A stretch of 34,856 bases of DNA. Source: Thermodesulfobacteriales bacterium. Lineage in GTDB: Bacteria > Desulfobacterota > Thermodesulfobacteria > Thermodesulfobacteriales > Thermodesulfatatoraceae. The stretch spans positions 1 through 34,856 of the forward strand of contig JALSKZ010000073.1 of NCBI GenBank assembly GCA_026988575.1. Reading direction: 5' to 3'. Positions 6,727-14,771 of this stretch are shown here, one piece after another. The position numbers were made by a program, and so were the translations under genes. The stretch's first letter is position 1, and each line of letters starts with the position of its first letter. Under the pieces are notes generated by a model, which had not been told where the DNA came from, did not search any database, and saw only the letters and a list, made by a program, of their open reading frames with translations.

Positions 6727-6905
6727 TTATCGCGGTGGCTTAAGATCTAGGCTATTTTGGTTATAAAACTGCCGTGGCGAGGCGATGTAGTTACGGTCTA
6801 CTGCCCTAATTCCCATCACTTATACCGGGATTACCTTGGATTTTGGCGTTGGCCATGGCCAAAAACTAGTAATAGAAAAGAAGGGGGCCTTCTGGCCCCC
6901 TTCTT
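6727..6905 (+). ncRNA. Candidate structured non-coding RNA A, class unknown
   Basis: About 180 bases with no protein gene on the plus strand fold as a branched RNA. A closing helix pairs 6742-6751 with 6834-6844 (one bulge). Inside are hairpin 6781-6790/6798-6805 (2-nt bulge) and, after one base, hairpin 6807-6814/6827-6833, which abuts the closing helix and could stack on it. An outer TGGC/GCCA helix (6736-6739/6852-6855) is possible. The transcript would end at the strong hairpin 6880-6903. Three G-U pairs (6744/6842, 6748/6838, 6784/6802) would be A-C mismatches if the minus strand were the RNA, which favours the plus strand. I do not recognise the class by eye. The size would allow a 6S-like RNA, but the branched fold argues against it. 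Confidence 0.4.
6880..6903. terminator. Strong intrinsic terminator, bidirectional
   Basis: A perfect 10-bp stem GAAGGGGGCC / GGCCCCCTTC closes a TTCT loop. On the minus strand it is followed by TTTTCTATT and begins one base after the stop of the phosphoesterase gene. On the plus strand it is followed by TTTATT and could end the candidate RNA at 6727. Confidence 0.9.
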
Positions 6906-9571
6906 TATTGCGGAATGACTTCCAGGTCTTCTGCATTACGTGGGTAAATTTGTGGTTCAGTGCGATAGTATCCCACTACACCCGTAATGTTTACTTTAGC
7001 GCCTTCCCAGACAAGCTCTGAAGGATCAAATCCTGCTTTGCCACAATAGATAGTAAGGTTGCTATTCCCATCAGAAACAACCACTTTCGAACTGGTTACA
7101 CTTGTTACTTCTACGTTTTTGATTGTTACAAGTGTTCCGTAATTTGCTTCGACATCTTCAATAGTTATTTCTTTGGGTTTAGGAACGTTGGTTGTACCGG
7201 TTTTCTTAAGGTCTTCGTCTGTAGCCGGCACAATTTCTACCATGCCGTTATATTGGGTTAGGGTTCCTTGCACATCTAAAATGTCACCTAAAGATATTTC
7301 TGGAGCATCAATAGAGCCTAGCCAAAGGGCGATTCCCTGGCTTTCGTCCTGAATGAAAACCAGGTTTCCAAAAACAGCAGTTACGGTTCCAGAGACTTTA
7401 ACGGTCTTGTTTTCAAGGGTTGTGTATTGCTCATAAGCATCTTTAATCTGGTTGAGTTCGATAACGGAAGCTGTATTTTCGGAATTTTCTACGACTACGA
7501 TGTCATCAATACTTCTGGGATAGATTTGAGGTTCATCTCCGTAATAGCCTACCACCCCGGTAACGTCTATTTTATCTCCGGTAGTTACGATACCGGTAGG
7601 ATTAAAGCCGGCCTTACCGCAGTAGATTGTTAGTTGATTATTGCCATCGGAGACGTAGATTTTACTTGAGGTAACAGAAGTTACTTCTACGTTCTTAATT
7701 ACTACTAAAGTGCCGTAATTGCTGTCTATGTCTGCTAAGGTAATTTCTTTAGGGTCGGGAACACTTTGTGTTCCATCGATAGTTAAATCTTCATCGTTTA
7801 GTGGGACAATTTCTACCATGCCATTATATTTGGTTAACCCGCCTTTTACGGTGATTTTGTCTCCAAGCTCTAACGATGGAGCAGTTATTTCGCCAAGCCA
7901 AAGAGCTATCCCCTGGGTGTCATCCTGGATAAAGACAAGGTTTCCAAATATGGCGGTTACTACGCCAGAAGTTTTAACGATTTTGTTTTCTAAAGTATCA
8001 TACTGATCGTAAGCTTGTTTAATGTTTTCTAATTCAACTACGAGATTTTCCAAATCTACGTGATCATAAATTTCTACGTCTTCCTGGCTTACCAGCTTAA
8101 GCTCTTTGGTGCCCTTAAACTGGGTAACTTGTCCTCTTAAGCGTACTTTATCTCCCACCTTGAATTCGGGATGATGACAATCACCAGCCCATACCACGAT
8201 ACTTCCTGTGTCATCTTGAAGAGTTAAAAGATTTCCGGAAGCCATTACCGCGGTAATTACCGCATCAACTTTGACAAAACGTCCGTAGAAGTTTTCGAAG
8301 TTATAATCATCGATGACGTCAGCAATAGGCATGATTTTTTCGTCGGAAAATTTGCAAAGAAGATCTTTACTAAGGGTGCTTCCGTCTTGTGCGGTAGCTA
8401 CAATGGTTACGTGATGTAAATCCCCATCATTAATGGGTACATCTATAGTTCCGGTTACGTGATACCAGTCAATTTTGGGAGTGTCTACTTTGGAAACATC
8501 AAAACAATCTTTAAGGTTACCGTCTATTTCGTAACAAACACTTGTTATATTTTTCCCTTCGTCATAAATGTTAAATTCAGCGGGAACGTCACCGCTAATA
8601 GTTACGTCAACGGGTGCCAGAAGATTGATTTGTTTATCAGAGTCAATTGCTTTATAAAAACGATGCACTTCATGGTCTTTCAAGTAGTAGATAGCATAAC
8701 CGATAGGATTACCATCAGGAGTTTTTCCTGTTTGCCACCAGTCGCCACAAACAGCTCCGTCTTGATATTCGGGGATACCGTTTCTGTAAATTACTCTGTT
8801 GTCATGGGTATGACCTGCTAATAAGATGATATTATCTTTATAGGGTTCGATTACATTCATAAACTCCTGATAGCTTTCTTCGGTCCAGGAACCAAGAGGT
8901 TGGTGATAAGAGATAATGATAAACTTATCTTTATTTGCTTCTAGGTCAGATTTTAGCCAATTTAGTTGTTCTTCAGGTAAGCTAACCACTCTGTATCCGG
9001 TTTCGGGGAGCTCTTCAGGGTCTATTACCACAAAGTGATAATCACCTTTATCATAAGAGTAATATACCTTTTCCTTACCAATGTCTAGGTACTGAAGGAT
9101 TAAGCCTTCGTCATAGCGCGGGTCAGCGGTGTCAACGCCGGTTAGTTTTATGCCTGCCCGGTCGTGGTTGCCAGGGGCATAAAGAAAGGCAATGTGGTTA
9201 TCTACGATGGGATCACGTACGTGTTCTTTGGCCAAGATAAACCAATTTTCGGCGGTATCTAAATCGCGGTCTTCAGCATGGGCCACAATATCTCCGGTTT
9301 GGATAAAAACATCGGGATTGTAGTCTAAAACTTCTTGGACAGCCTTATCGGTGGTTTCAACCGCTGGAATAGTGCCACCAAAAATATCTGCTATTTCCGG
9401 ATCAGTGGCCAGGTGTATGTCGGCAAAGTGCACCAGAAATAGACTACTTGATGTCCCGTTTCCAATTACCCAACGCCCATTTTCTTGCTTGAGTTCGCAA
9501 CCAATTAGGGTCAAAGACAAAATTAAAAATAAGATCACCGACCACAAATACCTTCTTCCTAAGAAATTCAT
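6905..9571 (-). CDS. Lipoprotein: metallophosphoesterase with tandem OB-fold units
   Basis: An 888-residue lipoprotein. The signal peptide ends in LTLIGC (acylated C25). A calcineurin-like phosphoesterase domain follows with its metal-binding motifs in order: D51-x-H53, GD at 93-94, GNHD at 134-137, SYH at 221-223 and GHTH at 253-256. Next is a beta-sandwich-like region (about 310-400) and then five OB-fold-like segments. The last four form two closely similar ~190-residue units (about 510-700 and 705-888), each with GNLVFIQD, YNGMVEIVP, YGTLV and a GVVGYY-EPQIYPR ending. OB-folds of this kind occur in secreted nucleases and nucleotidases. The likely role is an extracytoplasmic phosphoesterase acting on a nucleotide or phosphoester; the substrate is unknown. 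AGGAGGGGG precedes the ATG. It is a single gene with its own terminator. Confidence 0.88.
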   Translation of the reverse strand: MNFLGRRYLWSVILFLILSLTLIGCELKQENGRWVIGNGTSSSLFLVHFADIHLATDPEIADIFGGTIPAVETTDKAVQEVLDYNPDVFIQTGDIVAHAEDRDLDTAENWFILAKEHVRDPIVDNHIAFLYAPGNHDRAGIKLTGVDTADPRYDEGLILQYLDIGKEKVYYSYDKGDYHFVVIDPEELPETGYRVVSLPEEQLNWLKSDLEANKDKFIIISYHQPLGSWTEESYQEFMNVIEPYKDNIILLAGHTHDNRVIYRNGIPEYQDGAVCGDWWQTGKTPDGNPIGYAIYYLKDHEVHRFYKAIDSDKQINLLAPVDVTISGDVPAEFNIYDEGKNITSVCYEIDGNLKDCFDVSKVDTPKIDWYHVTGTIDVPINDGDLHHVTIVATAQDGSTLSKDLLCKFSDEKIMPIADVIDDYNFENFYGRFVKVDAVITAVMASGNLLTLQDDTGSIVVWAGDCHHPEFKVGDKVRLRGQVTQFKGTKELKLVSQEDVEIYDHVDLENLVVELENIKQAYDQYDTLENKIVKTSGVVTAIFGNLVFIQDDTQGIALWLGEITAPSLELGDKITVKGGLTKYNGMVEIVPLNDEDLTIDGTQSVPDPKEITLADIDSNYGTLVVIKNVEVTSVTSSKIYVSDGNNQLTIYCGKAGFNPTGIVTTGDKIDVTGVVGYYGDEPQIYPRSIDDIVVVENSENTASVIELNQIKDAYEQYTTLENKTVKVSGTVTAVFGNLVFIQDESQGIALWLGSIDAPEISLGDILDVQGTLTQYNGMVEIVPATDEDLKKTGTTNVPKPKEITIEDVEANYGTLVTIKNVEVTSVTSSKVVVSDGNSNLTIYCGKAGFDPSELVWEGAKVNITGVVGYYRTEPQIYPRNAEDLEVIPQ
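6911..8040 (-). repeat. Two tandem ~190-residue double OB-fold units
   Basis: Within the phosphoesterase gene the coding stretch for residues ~510-700 and that for ~705-888 encode nearly the same protein unit. Shared strings include GNLVFIQD, QGIALWLG, YNGMVEIVP, IKNVEVTSVTSSK, LTIYCGKAGF and GVVGYY. The DNA has diverged mostly at third positions, so the duplication is old but the protein has been kept similar. Confidence 0.8.
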
Positions 9572-9672
9572 AATCCCCCTCCTATAGTAATTTTTGATGA
9601 GTTTTCTTGATAAGCGCAGGTTGTAAATTAGGTTTTAATAAATTCCAAAAAAATGGTTAAGAACATATTTGT

Positions 9673-9855
9673 TGTTGGTCGGGGGCTGTAAGATGAGTCC
9701 CCATGCGGTACCTCCCCACCTAAAGTATCGTAGCCCCAAGAAACCCGTAGAAGTGAAGGAACTCTTTATACCTGTAAACGTCGACGAGTAAGGTAAAAAA
9801 TTACCTGTAAGGAGAGGCAAAATGACTTATAATTAAGATGTCGCCTCGACCGATA
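9673..9855 (+). ncRNA. Candidate structured RNA B, class unknown
   Basis: The 336-base gap between divergent genes holds a fold closed by a 12-bp helix, 9673-9684 with 9844-9855. Its three G-U pairs (9674/9854, 9676/9852, 9682/9846) would be A-C mismatches on the minus strand, favouring a plus-strand RNA. Inner pairings include AGGTAA/TTACCT (9791-9796/9801-9806), ACTC/GAGT (9761-9764/9786-9789) and GGGGCT/AGCCCC (9682-9687/9732-9737). The last, and hairpin GAGGC/GCCTC (9814-9818/9843-9847), compete with the closing helix, so the RNA could switch between folds. It ends about 50 bases before the histidine kinase start, so it may be a leader of that gene or a separate RNA. No known riboswitch consensus was recognised. 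Confidence 0.4.
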
Positions 9856-9872
9856 TGGAGAGTATAGTCTCT

Positions 9873-9878
9873 TATAAT
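9873..9878 (+). promoter_or_regulatory. TATAAT box upstream of the histidine kinase
   Basis: A perfect TATAAT lies 29 bases before the ATG at 9908. No good -35 is present at 16-18 bp, and a second TATAAT at 9828-9833 lies inside the structured region. Either could be a promoter; neither is well supported. Confidence 0.25.
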
Positions 9879-9907
9879 CCAGTTTTATGATCAAAATAGG
9901 ATAAAAA

Positions 9908-11299
9908 ATGGGCCTCCAAGGTGATCCTGTTTTAGAGCGGTTACGACACAAAAAAAGGCGTTATGAAGCATATGGCTTCAGTAGAGAGCAAGAACGTGCC
10001 TTATGGGCCTTCTTTGACCTGGCCCAAGAGTACGAAACCTTAGAAAATTTTTATCGTGTCTGTGTCTTGGTTCCCAAAGAATTTTTAGGCTTTTCCACCC
10101 GGCTTTACCTATATTTAGAAGGCGGACACATGAAATTGGTAGCAGACAGCAGCATTGGTCTCCTTGAACCCCCTCGACCTCGCCCAGACTTGTCAACTAT
10201 CACCGAAATTGTACGCCAAGACGGCTCTTGGTTCTTTCCCTTTAAAGGCAATAAACGCCTCATTACTCTTTCTCCCAAAGGGATGGGAGACCAAATCTTG
10301 GGTATTTTGGAGGTCTTTCCAGCGGACAAACTTTCTGCCCGCGACAAACTATTTTTTCAAAAATTTGCCAACCGCATCGGCTACAATTTACATATAAAAT
10401 TTATTTTTCAACAAAGCCTTGAACACATCAAATTCATCAACACCTTGGTGGCCGACATAGAACACAACGTGATCATCCCCAACATGTATTATCGCGTATT
10501 ATTTAGACGGCTGGCCCGCAAAATTGATCTCCTTCAAGAACTAGTCCAACATTTACGTGAAGGAGGAGAAAATCTTTCGACCTCACGGGTGGCTGAGGCC
10601 ATAAATAACCTGCACAATATTTTGATGGAAGAATATCAACAAATTGAAAAACACTACGAAACAGTCAGCCTTTTTTTAGAAAGCCTTTTGCGACGCGATC
10701 ACTTTCAAAAAGGGCACTTTGTCTTGCGCAAACGCACATGTCGTTTTGCCAAGGAGGTAATCGAGCCCCAGCTAGAGCGCTATAAGCGACGTTTTGAAAA
10801 GGCAGGTATCATGATTGACAACCGTTTAGGAGGAGTCCCAGATGAAGAATTAATCATGGCGGTTGATGTGGGGCTACTCTCTCAAGTTTACGCCAATCTC
10901 TTTAGCAACGCCTTAAAATATACCCGTGAGGTAAAAACACCCGAAGGGGAATATAAAAAATTTATTGCCTTTGGGCGAGAGATAATCCCTCATTTTTTTG
11001 GTCCGGGCAAGCACGGTATAAAGTTTAATGTATTTACAACTGGCCCACATCTATCGCCAGAGGAGGCCAAGAAGGTCTTTGAGGAGGGATGGCGAGGTAA
11101 CAATATCGGTAGTCAACCAGGATCTGGTCGAGGACTCCACTTTGTCAAAAAAGTAATCGAATTACACGGGGGAGTTGTAGGGTATGAACCTACCCCTCTG
11201 GGTAATAACTTCTACTTTGTACTGCCCCTTAAACAAGAAGATTCTATAGAACAACGGGATCTATTTGACAACGATCCCCCAAAGGGAGGCTATTTCTAA
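9908..11299 (+). CDS. Soluble sensor histidine kinase
   Basis: A 463-residue protein without signal peptide or membrane segments. Residues ~30-165 look like a GAF-type sensory domain. The dimerisation/phosphoacceptor helix carries DIEHNVIIP, with H186 and proline at +5 as in the H-box. The ATPase domain follows: N-box-like LFSNALKY, a degenerate G1 region, and SGRGLHFVKKVIELHGG as the G2 box. It should autophosphorylate in the cytoplasm and pass phosphate to a response regulator, but none is encoded nearby, so it is an orphan. AGGA lies nine bases before the ATG. About 80 bases separate it from slyD; the structured region at 9673-9855 lies just upstream. Confidence 0.85.
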   Translation: MGLQGDPVLERLRHKKRRYEAYGFSREQERALWAFFDLAQEYETLENFYRVCVLVPKEFLGFSTRLYLYLEGGHMKLVADSSIGLLEPPRPRPDLSTITEIVRQDGSWFFPFKGNKRLITLSPKGMGDQILGILEVFPADKLSARDKLFFQKFANRIGYNLHIKFIFQQSLEHIKFINTLVADIEHNVIIPNMYYRVLFRRLARKIDLLQELVQHLREGGENLSTSRVAEAINNLHNILMEEYQQIEKHYETVSLFLESLLRRDHFQKGHFVLRKRTCRFAKEVIEPQLERYKRRFEKAGIMIDNRLGGVPDEELIMAVDVGLLSQVYANLFSNALKYTREVKTPEGEYKKFIAFGREIIPHFFGPGKHGIKFNVFTTGPHLSPEEAKKVFEEGWRGNNIGSQPGSGRGLHFVKKVIELHGGVVGYEPTPLGNNFYFVLPLKQEDSIEQRDLFDNDPPKGGYF

Positions 11300-11379
11300 A
11301 TTTTGCTTTCGGTTAATTGACGCCTAAGGCATAATCATTATTGTTCAAGACACAAAACTAAAGTAGTAGGAGGTCTTCT

Positions 11380-11892
11380 TTGACAGACGTGGTGCGCCCT
11401 GGCACACGGGTAGTATTAAGATATCGTGTCTTGGCCGGGCCCAAAATAGTTGATAAGGCAGAAAAGCCTATAGAGATTGTAGTGGGCAAAGGTGATTTTC
11501 TACCCGTAGTAGAAAAGGCTCTAATAGGCCATCAGCCTGGAGACCATTTGTCTGTCCTGGTACCTCCAGACAAACTATATGGCCCTTATGACCCCAAAAA
11601 GCTCTCTTTCATCCCTATTGAACGTTTACCCAAAGATCTCCACCCAGGCCAAGTTATTCAAATCCAAGACGAGTACGGCATCCCCCACCCTGCCACAGTA
11701 CGTCGTCTGGATCAAGATATAGCCTTAGTTGATTATAACCACCCCTTGGCTGGCCGGCCCCTGCGCTTCGAAATAGAGATACTTGGAGTAAAACCACCCG
11801 ATCCCAATATCAACACCGCTTTTGATACCTATGATCAAGCTAAGGCCTCAAATAAGAAAACTAACTCTCTCGACAAGGAGGAACTCTTATGA
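11380..11892 (+). CDS. SlyD-like FKBP-type peptidyl-prolyl isomerase
   Basis: A 170-residue protein matching the SlyD-type FKBP family: an N-terminal FKBP strand (VRPGTRVVLRYRVL), the GKGDFLPVVEKALIG turn, the PPDKLYGPYDPKKL flap entry, an insert-in-flap chaperone domain of about 50 residues, and the returning FKBP strand LRFEIEILGV. It would catalyse proline isomerisation and help folding in the cytoplasm. The metal-binding His/Cys-rich tail of E. coli SlyD is absent. The start is a TTG at 11380 preceded by TAGGAGGT. It overlaps the next gene by four bases (ATGA), so slyD, apgM and nadB are probably co-translated. Confidence 0.88.
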   Translation: MTDVVRPGTRVVLRYRVLAGPKIVDKAEKPIEIVVGKGDFLPVVEKALIGHQPGDHLSVLVPPDKLYGPYDPKKLSFIPIERLPKDLHPGQVIQIQDEYGIPHPATVRRLDQDIALVDYNHPLAGRPLRFEIEILGVKPPDPNINTAFDTYDQAKASNKKTNSLDKEELL

Positions 11893-13118
11893 AATACATC
11901 ATCCTCGTGGGTGATGGAATGGGAGATTTCCCTCTGAAAGAATTAGAGGGCCGTACTCCTTTAGAAGCCGCTCTTACTCCTGGGATGGACTTTGTGGCCC
12001 AGCACGGCATCTTAGGCTTGGTCCAAACTGTTCCCCAGGGCATGGAACCAGGCAGTGACGTGGCCAACATGTCCCTTTTGGGGTACCGACCAGAGTCTCA
12101 ATATACAGGCCGAGGGCCTATAGAAGCTGCTAGTTTGGGTATCCAGTTGCGCCCAGAAGACGTGGCCTTTAGATGTAATCTGGTTACCCTAGAAAGAAGA
12201 GACGAGCATCTTATCATGGCCGATTACAGCGCCGGACATATCTCCACCGAAGAGGCCCACAAACTCATAGAAGAACTAAATAATCACCTGGCCAGTGATA
12301 AATTATTCCTCCATCCGGGCAAGAGTTATCGCCATATATTGGTTTGGCGTGGTGGGCCCGAAGGTATAAAAACATATCCTCCTCATGATTTGCTAGGACG
12401 TGACATATACGAAGCGTGGCAGGTTTACGAAGAAGAGCCTGTGCTTCGCGACTTTCTTATAAAGGCTATGGCCTTTTTAGAAAAACATCCTATAAATCAG
12501 CAGCGCCGTAGCCAAGGCAAACTACCGGCCAACTCTCTTTGGCCTTGGGGGCAAGGACGTTTCCCCCGTTTAGAGCCCTTTAAGAATAAGTGGGGGCTTC
12601 CTGGGGCAGTAGTAGCCGCCGTAGACCTGATTAAGGGTCTGGGAGTGCTGGCCGGGCTTGAAATTATTGATGTACCAGGGGCCACAGGTTATCTAGACAC
12701 CAACTACGAGGGAAAGGCCTTGGCAGCCATCGATGCCCTTTCGGAACACGATTTTGTCTTCGTACACGTAGAGGCCCCTGATGAAGCCAGCCACGAAGGG
12801 GATCTAGACTTAAAACTGCGGGCCATTCAAGACTTCGATCGTTATGTGGTGCGCACGGTCCTGGAAGAGGCCACGGCAAGGCTTAAGGAATACCGACTCC
12901 TCGTAGTTACAGACCACCTGACCCCCTTATCTTTGCGCACCCACGCCTCAAAGCCTGTACCCTTTGCCATTTATGATTCCCGACAGACAGAAGTAAAAAG
13001 GGCCACAGGGTATGGAGAAAGTTCGGCCAAAGAAACAGACCTCTTTATGCCCAACGGGGAAGAACTCCTAAAACTCTTTTTGGAAAGAGAGCCCCAAATA
13101 GAATTAGATGCCAAATAA
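11889..13118 (+). CDS. apgM: Cofactor-independent phosphoglycerate mutase (archaeal type)
   Basis: A 409-residue alkaline-phosphatase-superfamily enzyme of the ApgM group. It opens with the metal motif GDGMGD. The serine motif GSDVANMSLLGY follows at 56-67, then the late metal ligands HVEAPDEASHEGD and VVTDHLTPLS. It interconverts 3- and 2-phosphoglycerate in glycolysis/gluconeogenesis without 2,3-bisphosphoglycerate. The length is normal for the family. It starts inside the slyD stop (ATGA) with AAGGAGGA just upstream, and its end overlaps nadB by 11 bases. Confidence 0.93.
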   Translation: MKYIILVGDGMGDFPLKELEGRTPLEAALTPGMDFVAQHGILGLVQTVPQGMEPGSDVANMSLLGYRPESQYTGRGPIEAASLGIQLRPEDVAFRCNLVTLERRDEHLIMADYSAGHISTEEAHKLIEELNNHLASDKLFLHPGKSYRHILVWRGGPEGIKTYPPHDLLGRDIYEAWQVYEEEPVLRDFLIKAMAFLEKHPINQQRRSQGKLPANSLWPWGQGRFPRLEPFKNKWGLPGAVVAAVDLIKGLGVLAGLEIIDVPGATGYLDTNYEGKALAAIDALSEHDFVFVHVEAPDEASHEGDLDLKLRAIQDFDRYVVRTVLEEATARLKEYRLLVVTDHLTPLSLRTHASKPVPFAIYDSRQTEVKRATGYGESSAKETDLFMPNGEELLKLFLEREPQIELDAK

Positions 13119-14748
13119 GACAGACTTTCTGATCATTGGTTCGGGTATCGCAGGGCTTTTTTTGGCCCTGCGTATCGCCCACTTAGGCCGGGTAACTATA
13201 GTTACCAAAAAGTGTGCCTCCAAGGCCAATACTTCTTTGGCCCAAGGTGGAATAGCCTGTGTGATGGGAGAGGATGACTCCTTTGACTTACACCTTCAAG
13301 ATACCCTGCGTGCCGGGGACGGGCTCTGTAACCCAGAGATAGTCGAGCTCGTGGTCACCCAAGCCCCGGCAAGGATAAAAGACTTACTTGACCTAGGGGT
13401 ACCTTTTACCAGAGACCCGCAAAACCCCCATCGACTCGCCTTGGGACTTGAAGGGGGCCATAGCCGGAGACGCATTGTCCACGTAGAAGACCATACCGGT
13501 AGAGAGATACAGCAGGTACTCCTTTCCCACATCAAAAAACACCCCAACATCCACCTTTTGGAAAACCATTTAGCCGTAGACCTCATAACCCTTTGTAAGG
13601 TTTATCGCCATTTTCCCCGCGAGGTCCTGGGACAAGAACGTTGTCTTGGGGCCTACATTTTGGACGTGACTACCGGGGAAATCAAAACCTTTGTTGCCCC
13701 TCTGACCATCTTGGCCACCGGGGGGGCAGGCAAAGTCTATCTTTATACCAGCAACGCTGATATAGCCACTGGTGACGGTATAGCCATGGCTTATCGTGCT
13801 GGTTGCCGCCTAAAAAATCTAGAATTTGTCCAGTTTCATCCCACTTGTCTTTACCACCCCAAGGCCAAAAATTTTCTCATTTCCGAGGCCCTAAGGGGAG
13901 AAGGGGCCATTTTACTAGACCCTAATGGCAAACCCTTTATGCATAAATATGATCCCCAACGAAAGGAACTAGCCCCTCGAGACATAGTAGCCCGGGCTAT
14001 CGATTTTGAACTCAAAAAATCGGGCAAAGAGTGCGTTTATTTAGATATATCACATAAACCAGCCGAATTTATAAAGAGCCGCTTCCCTCATATCTACCAA
14101 ACGTGTCTAAAATTCGGGATAGATATTACCACCGCACCCATCCCTGTTGTCCCCGCAGCACACTACTTTTGTGGAGGAATCGCCACTGATCGCTTTGGGC
14201 AAACAGATCTGCACGGCCTCTTTGCCCTTGGGGAATGTACTTGCACCGGCTTGCACGGGGCTAATCGTCTGGCTTCCAACTCTCTCCTTGAGGGTCTGGT
14301 ATTTGCTTATCAGGCCTCCCAGCGCATAAAAAAAGACTGGTCTTTTTGGAAAAATACGCGCTTACCTTCGGTGCCAGACTGGGATCCTGGAGGAGCCGTA
14401 GACATGCGAGAAAAGATACTTGTCTCCCATAATTGGGATGCCATACGACGCCTAATGTGGAACTATGTGGGCATAGTACGTACACAAGAGCGTCTTGCCT
14501 TGGCCTTAAGGCGCCTAAACGCCATCCTGGAAGAGATCGAAGAGCATTATTGGAAATATATCCTAACGGCCGATTTTATAGAGCTGCGCAATATTGCCCA
14601 CGTGGCCAAACTAATTGTAGAAAGCGCCCTAAAAAGAAAGGAGAGTCGGGGAGCCCACTACCTGGTAGAATACCCCCACCGAGACGACAAACACTTTAAA
14701 AAAGACACGGTGATATGCCGTTTACAATACCAGGTCAGGACGGGCTAA
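13108..14748 (+). CDS. nadB: L-aspartate oxidase
   Basis: A 546-residue flavoprotein. The FAD-binding GSGIAGLFLALRIA is at residues 11-24. NadB/succinate-dehydrogenase-type motifs follow: TSLAQGGIA, HPTCLYHP, SEALRGEGA and HYFCGGIATD. Near the end of the FAD domain comes ALGECTCTGLHGANRLASNS. It oxidises aspartate to iminoaspartate, the first step of NAD synthesis with NadA. The start overlaps apgM by 11 bases, with GAAAG-type weak Shine-Dalgarno inside apgM. No nadA or nadC is in the window. A hairpin that includes its stop codon ends the operon. Confidence 0.95.
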   Translation: MPNKTDFLIIGSGIAGLFLALRIAHLGRVTIVTKKCASKANTSLAQGGIACVMGEDDSFDLHLQDTLRAGDGLCNPEIVELVVTQAPARIKDLLDLGVPFTRDPQNPHRLALGLEGGHSRRRIVHVEDHTGREIQQVLLSHIKKHPNIHLLENHLAVDLITLCKVYRHFPREVLGQERCLGAYILDVTTGEIKTFVAPLTILATGGAGKVYLYTSNADIATGDGIAMAYRAGCRLKNLEFVQFHPTCLYHPKAKNFLISEALRGEGAILLDPNGKPFMHKYDPQRKELAPRDIVARAIDFELKKSGKECVYLDISHKPAEFIKSRFPHIYQTCLKFGIDITTAPIPVVPAAHYFCGGIATDRFGQTDLHGLFALGECTCTGLHGANRLASNSLLEGLVFAYQASQRIKKDWSFWKNTRLPSVPDWDPGGAVDMREKILVSHNWDAIRRLMWNYVGIVRTQERLALALRRLNAILEEIEEHYWKYILTADFIELRNIAHVAKLIVESALKRKESRGAHYLVEYPHRDDKHFKKDTVICRLQYQVRTG

Positions 14749-14771
14749 GGCCCATCCTGACCCAATTTTTT
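14736..14771 (+). terminator. Terminator after nadB
   Basis: CAGGA/TCCTG and GGGC/GCCC form a 10-bp stem with one C-A mismatch and a TAAG loop that holds the nadB stop codon. Six Ts follow at 14766-14771. It sits between convergent nadB and clpB. Confidence 0.75.

Noticed and set aside
6727-6905. Calling candidate RNA A a 6S RNA
   Set aside because: The length fits, but the fold is branched, not one long rod with a central bubble; a covariance search is needed before naming it.
9681-9702. GTAAGATGAGTCC as a possible group I intron P7 strand
   Set aside because: The matching P7 5' strand, P3 and P8 are not found, and no split gene flanks the region.
9701-9715. T-box-like GAGGTACCGC on the minus strand upstream of the lipoprotein gene
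   Set aside because: It matches part of the T-box motif, but there is no specifier stem, no terminator with a T run after it, and the downstream gene is neither an aminoacyl-tRNA synthetase nor amino-acid related.
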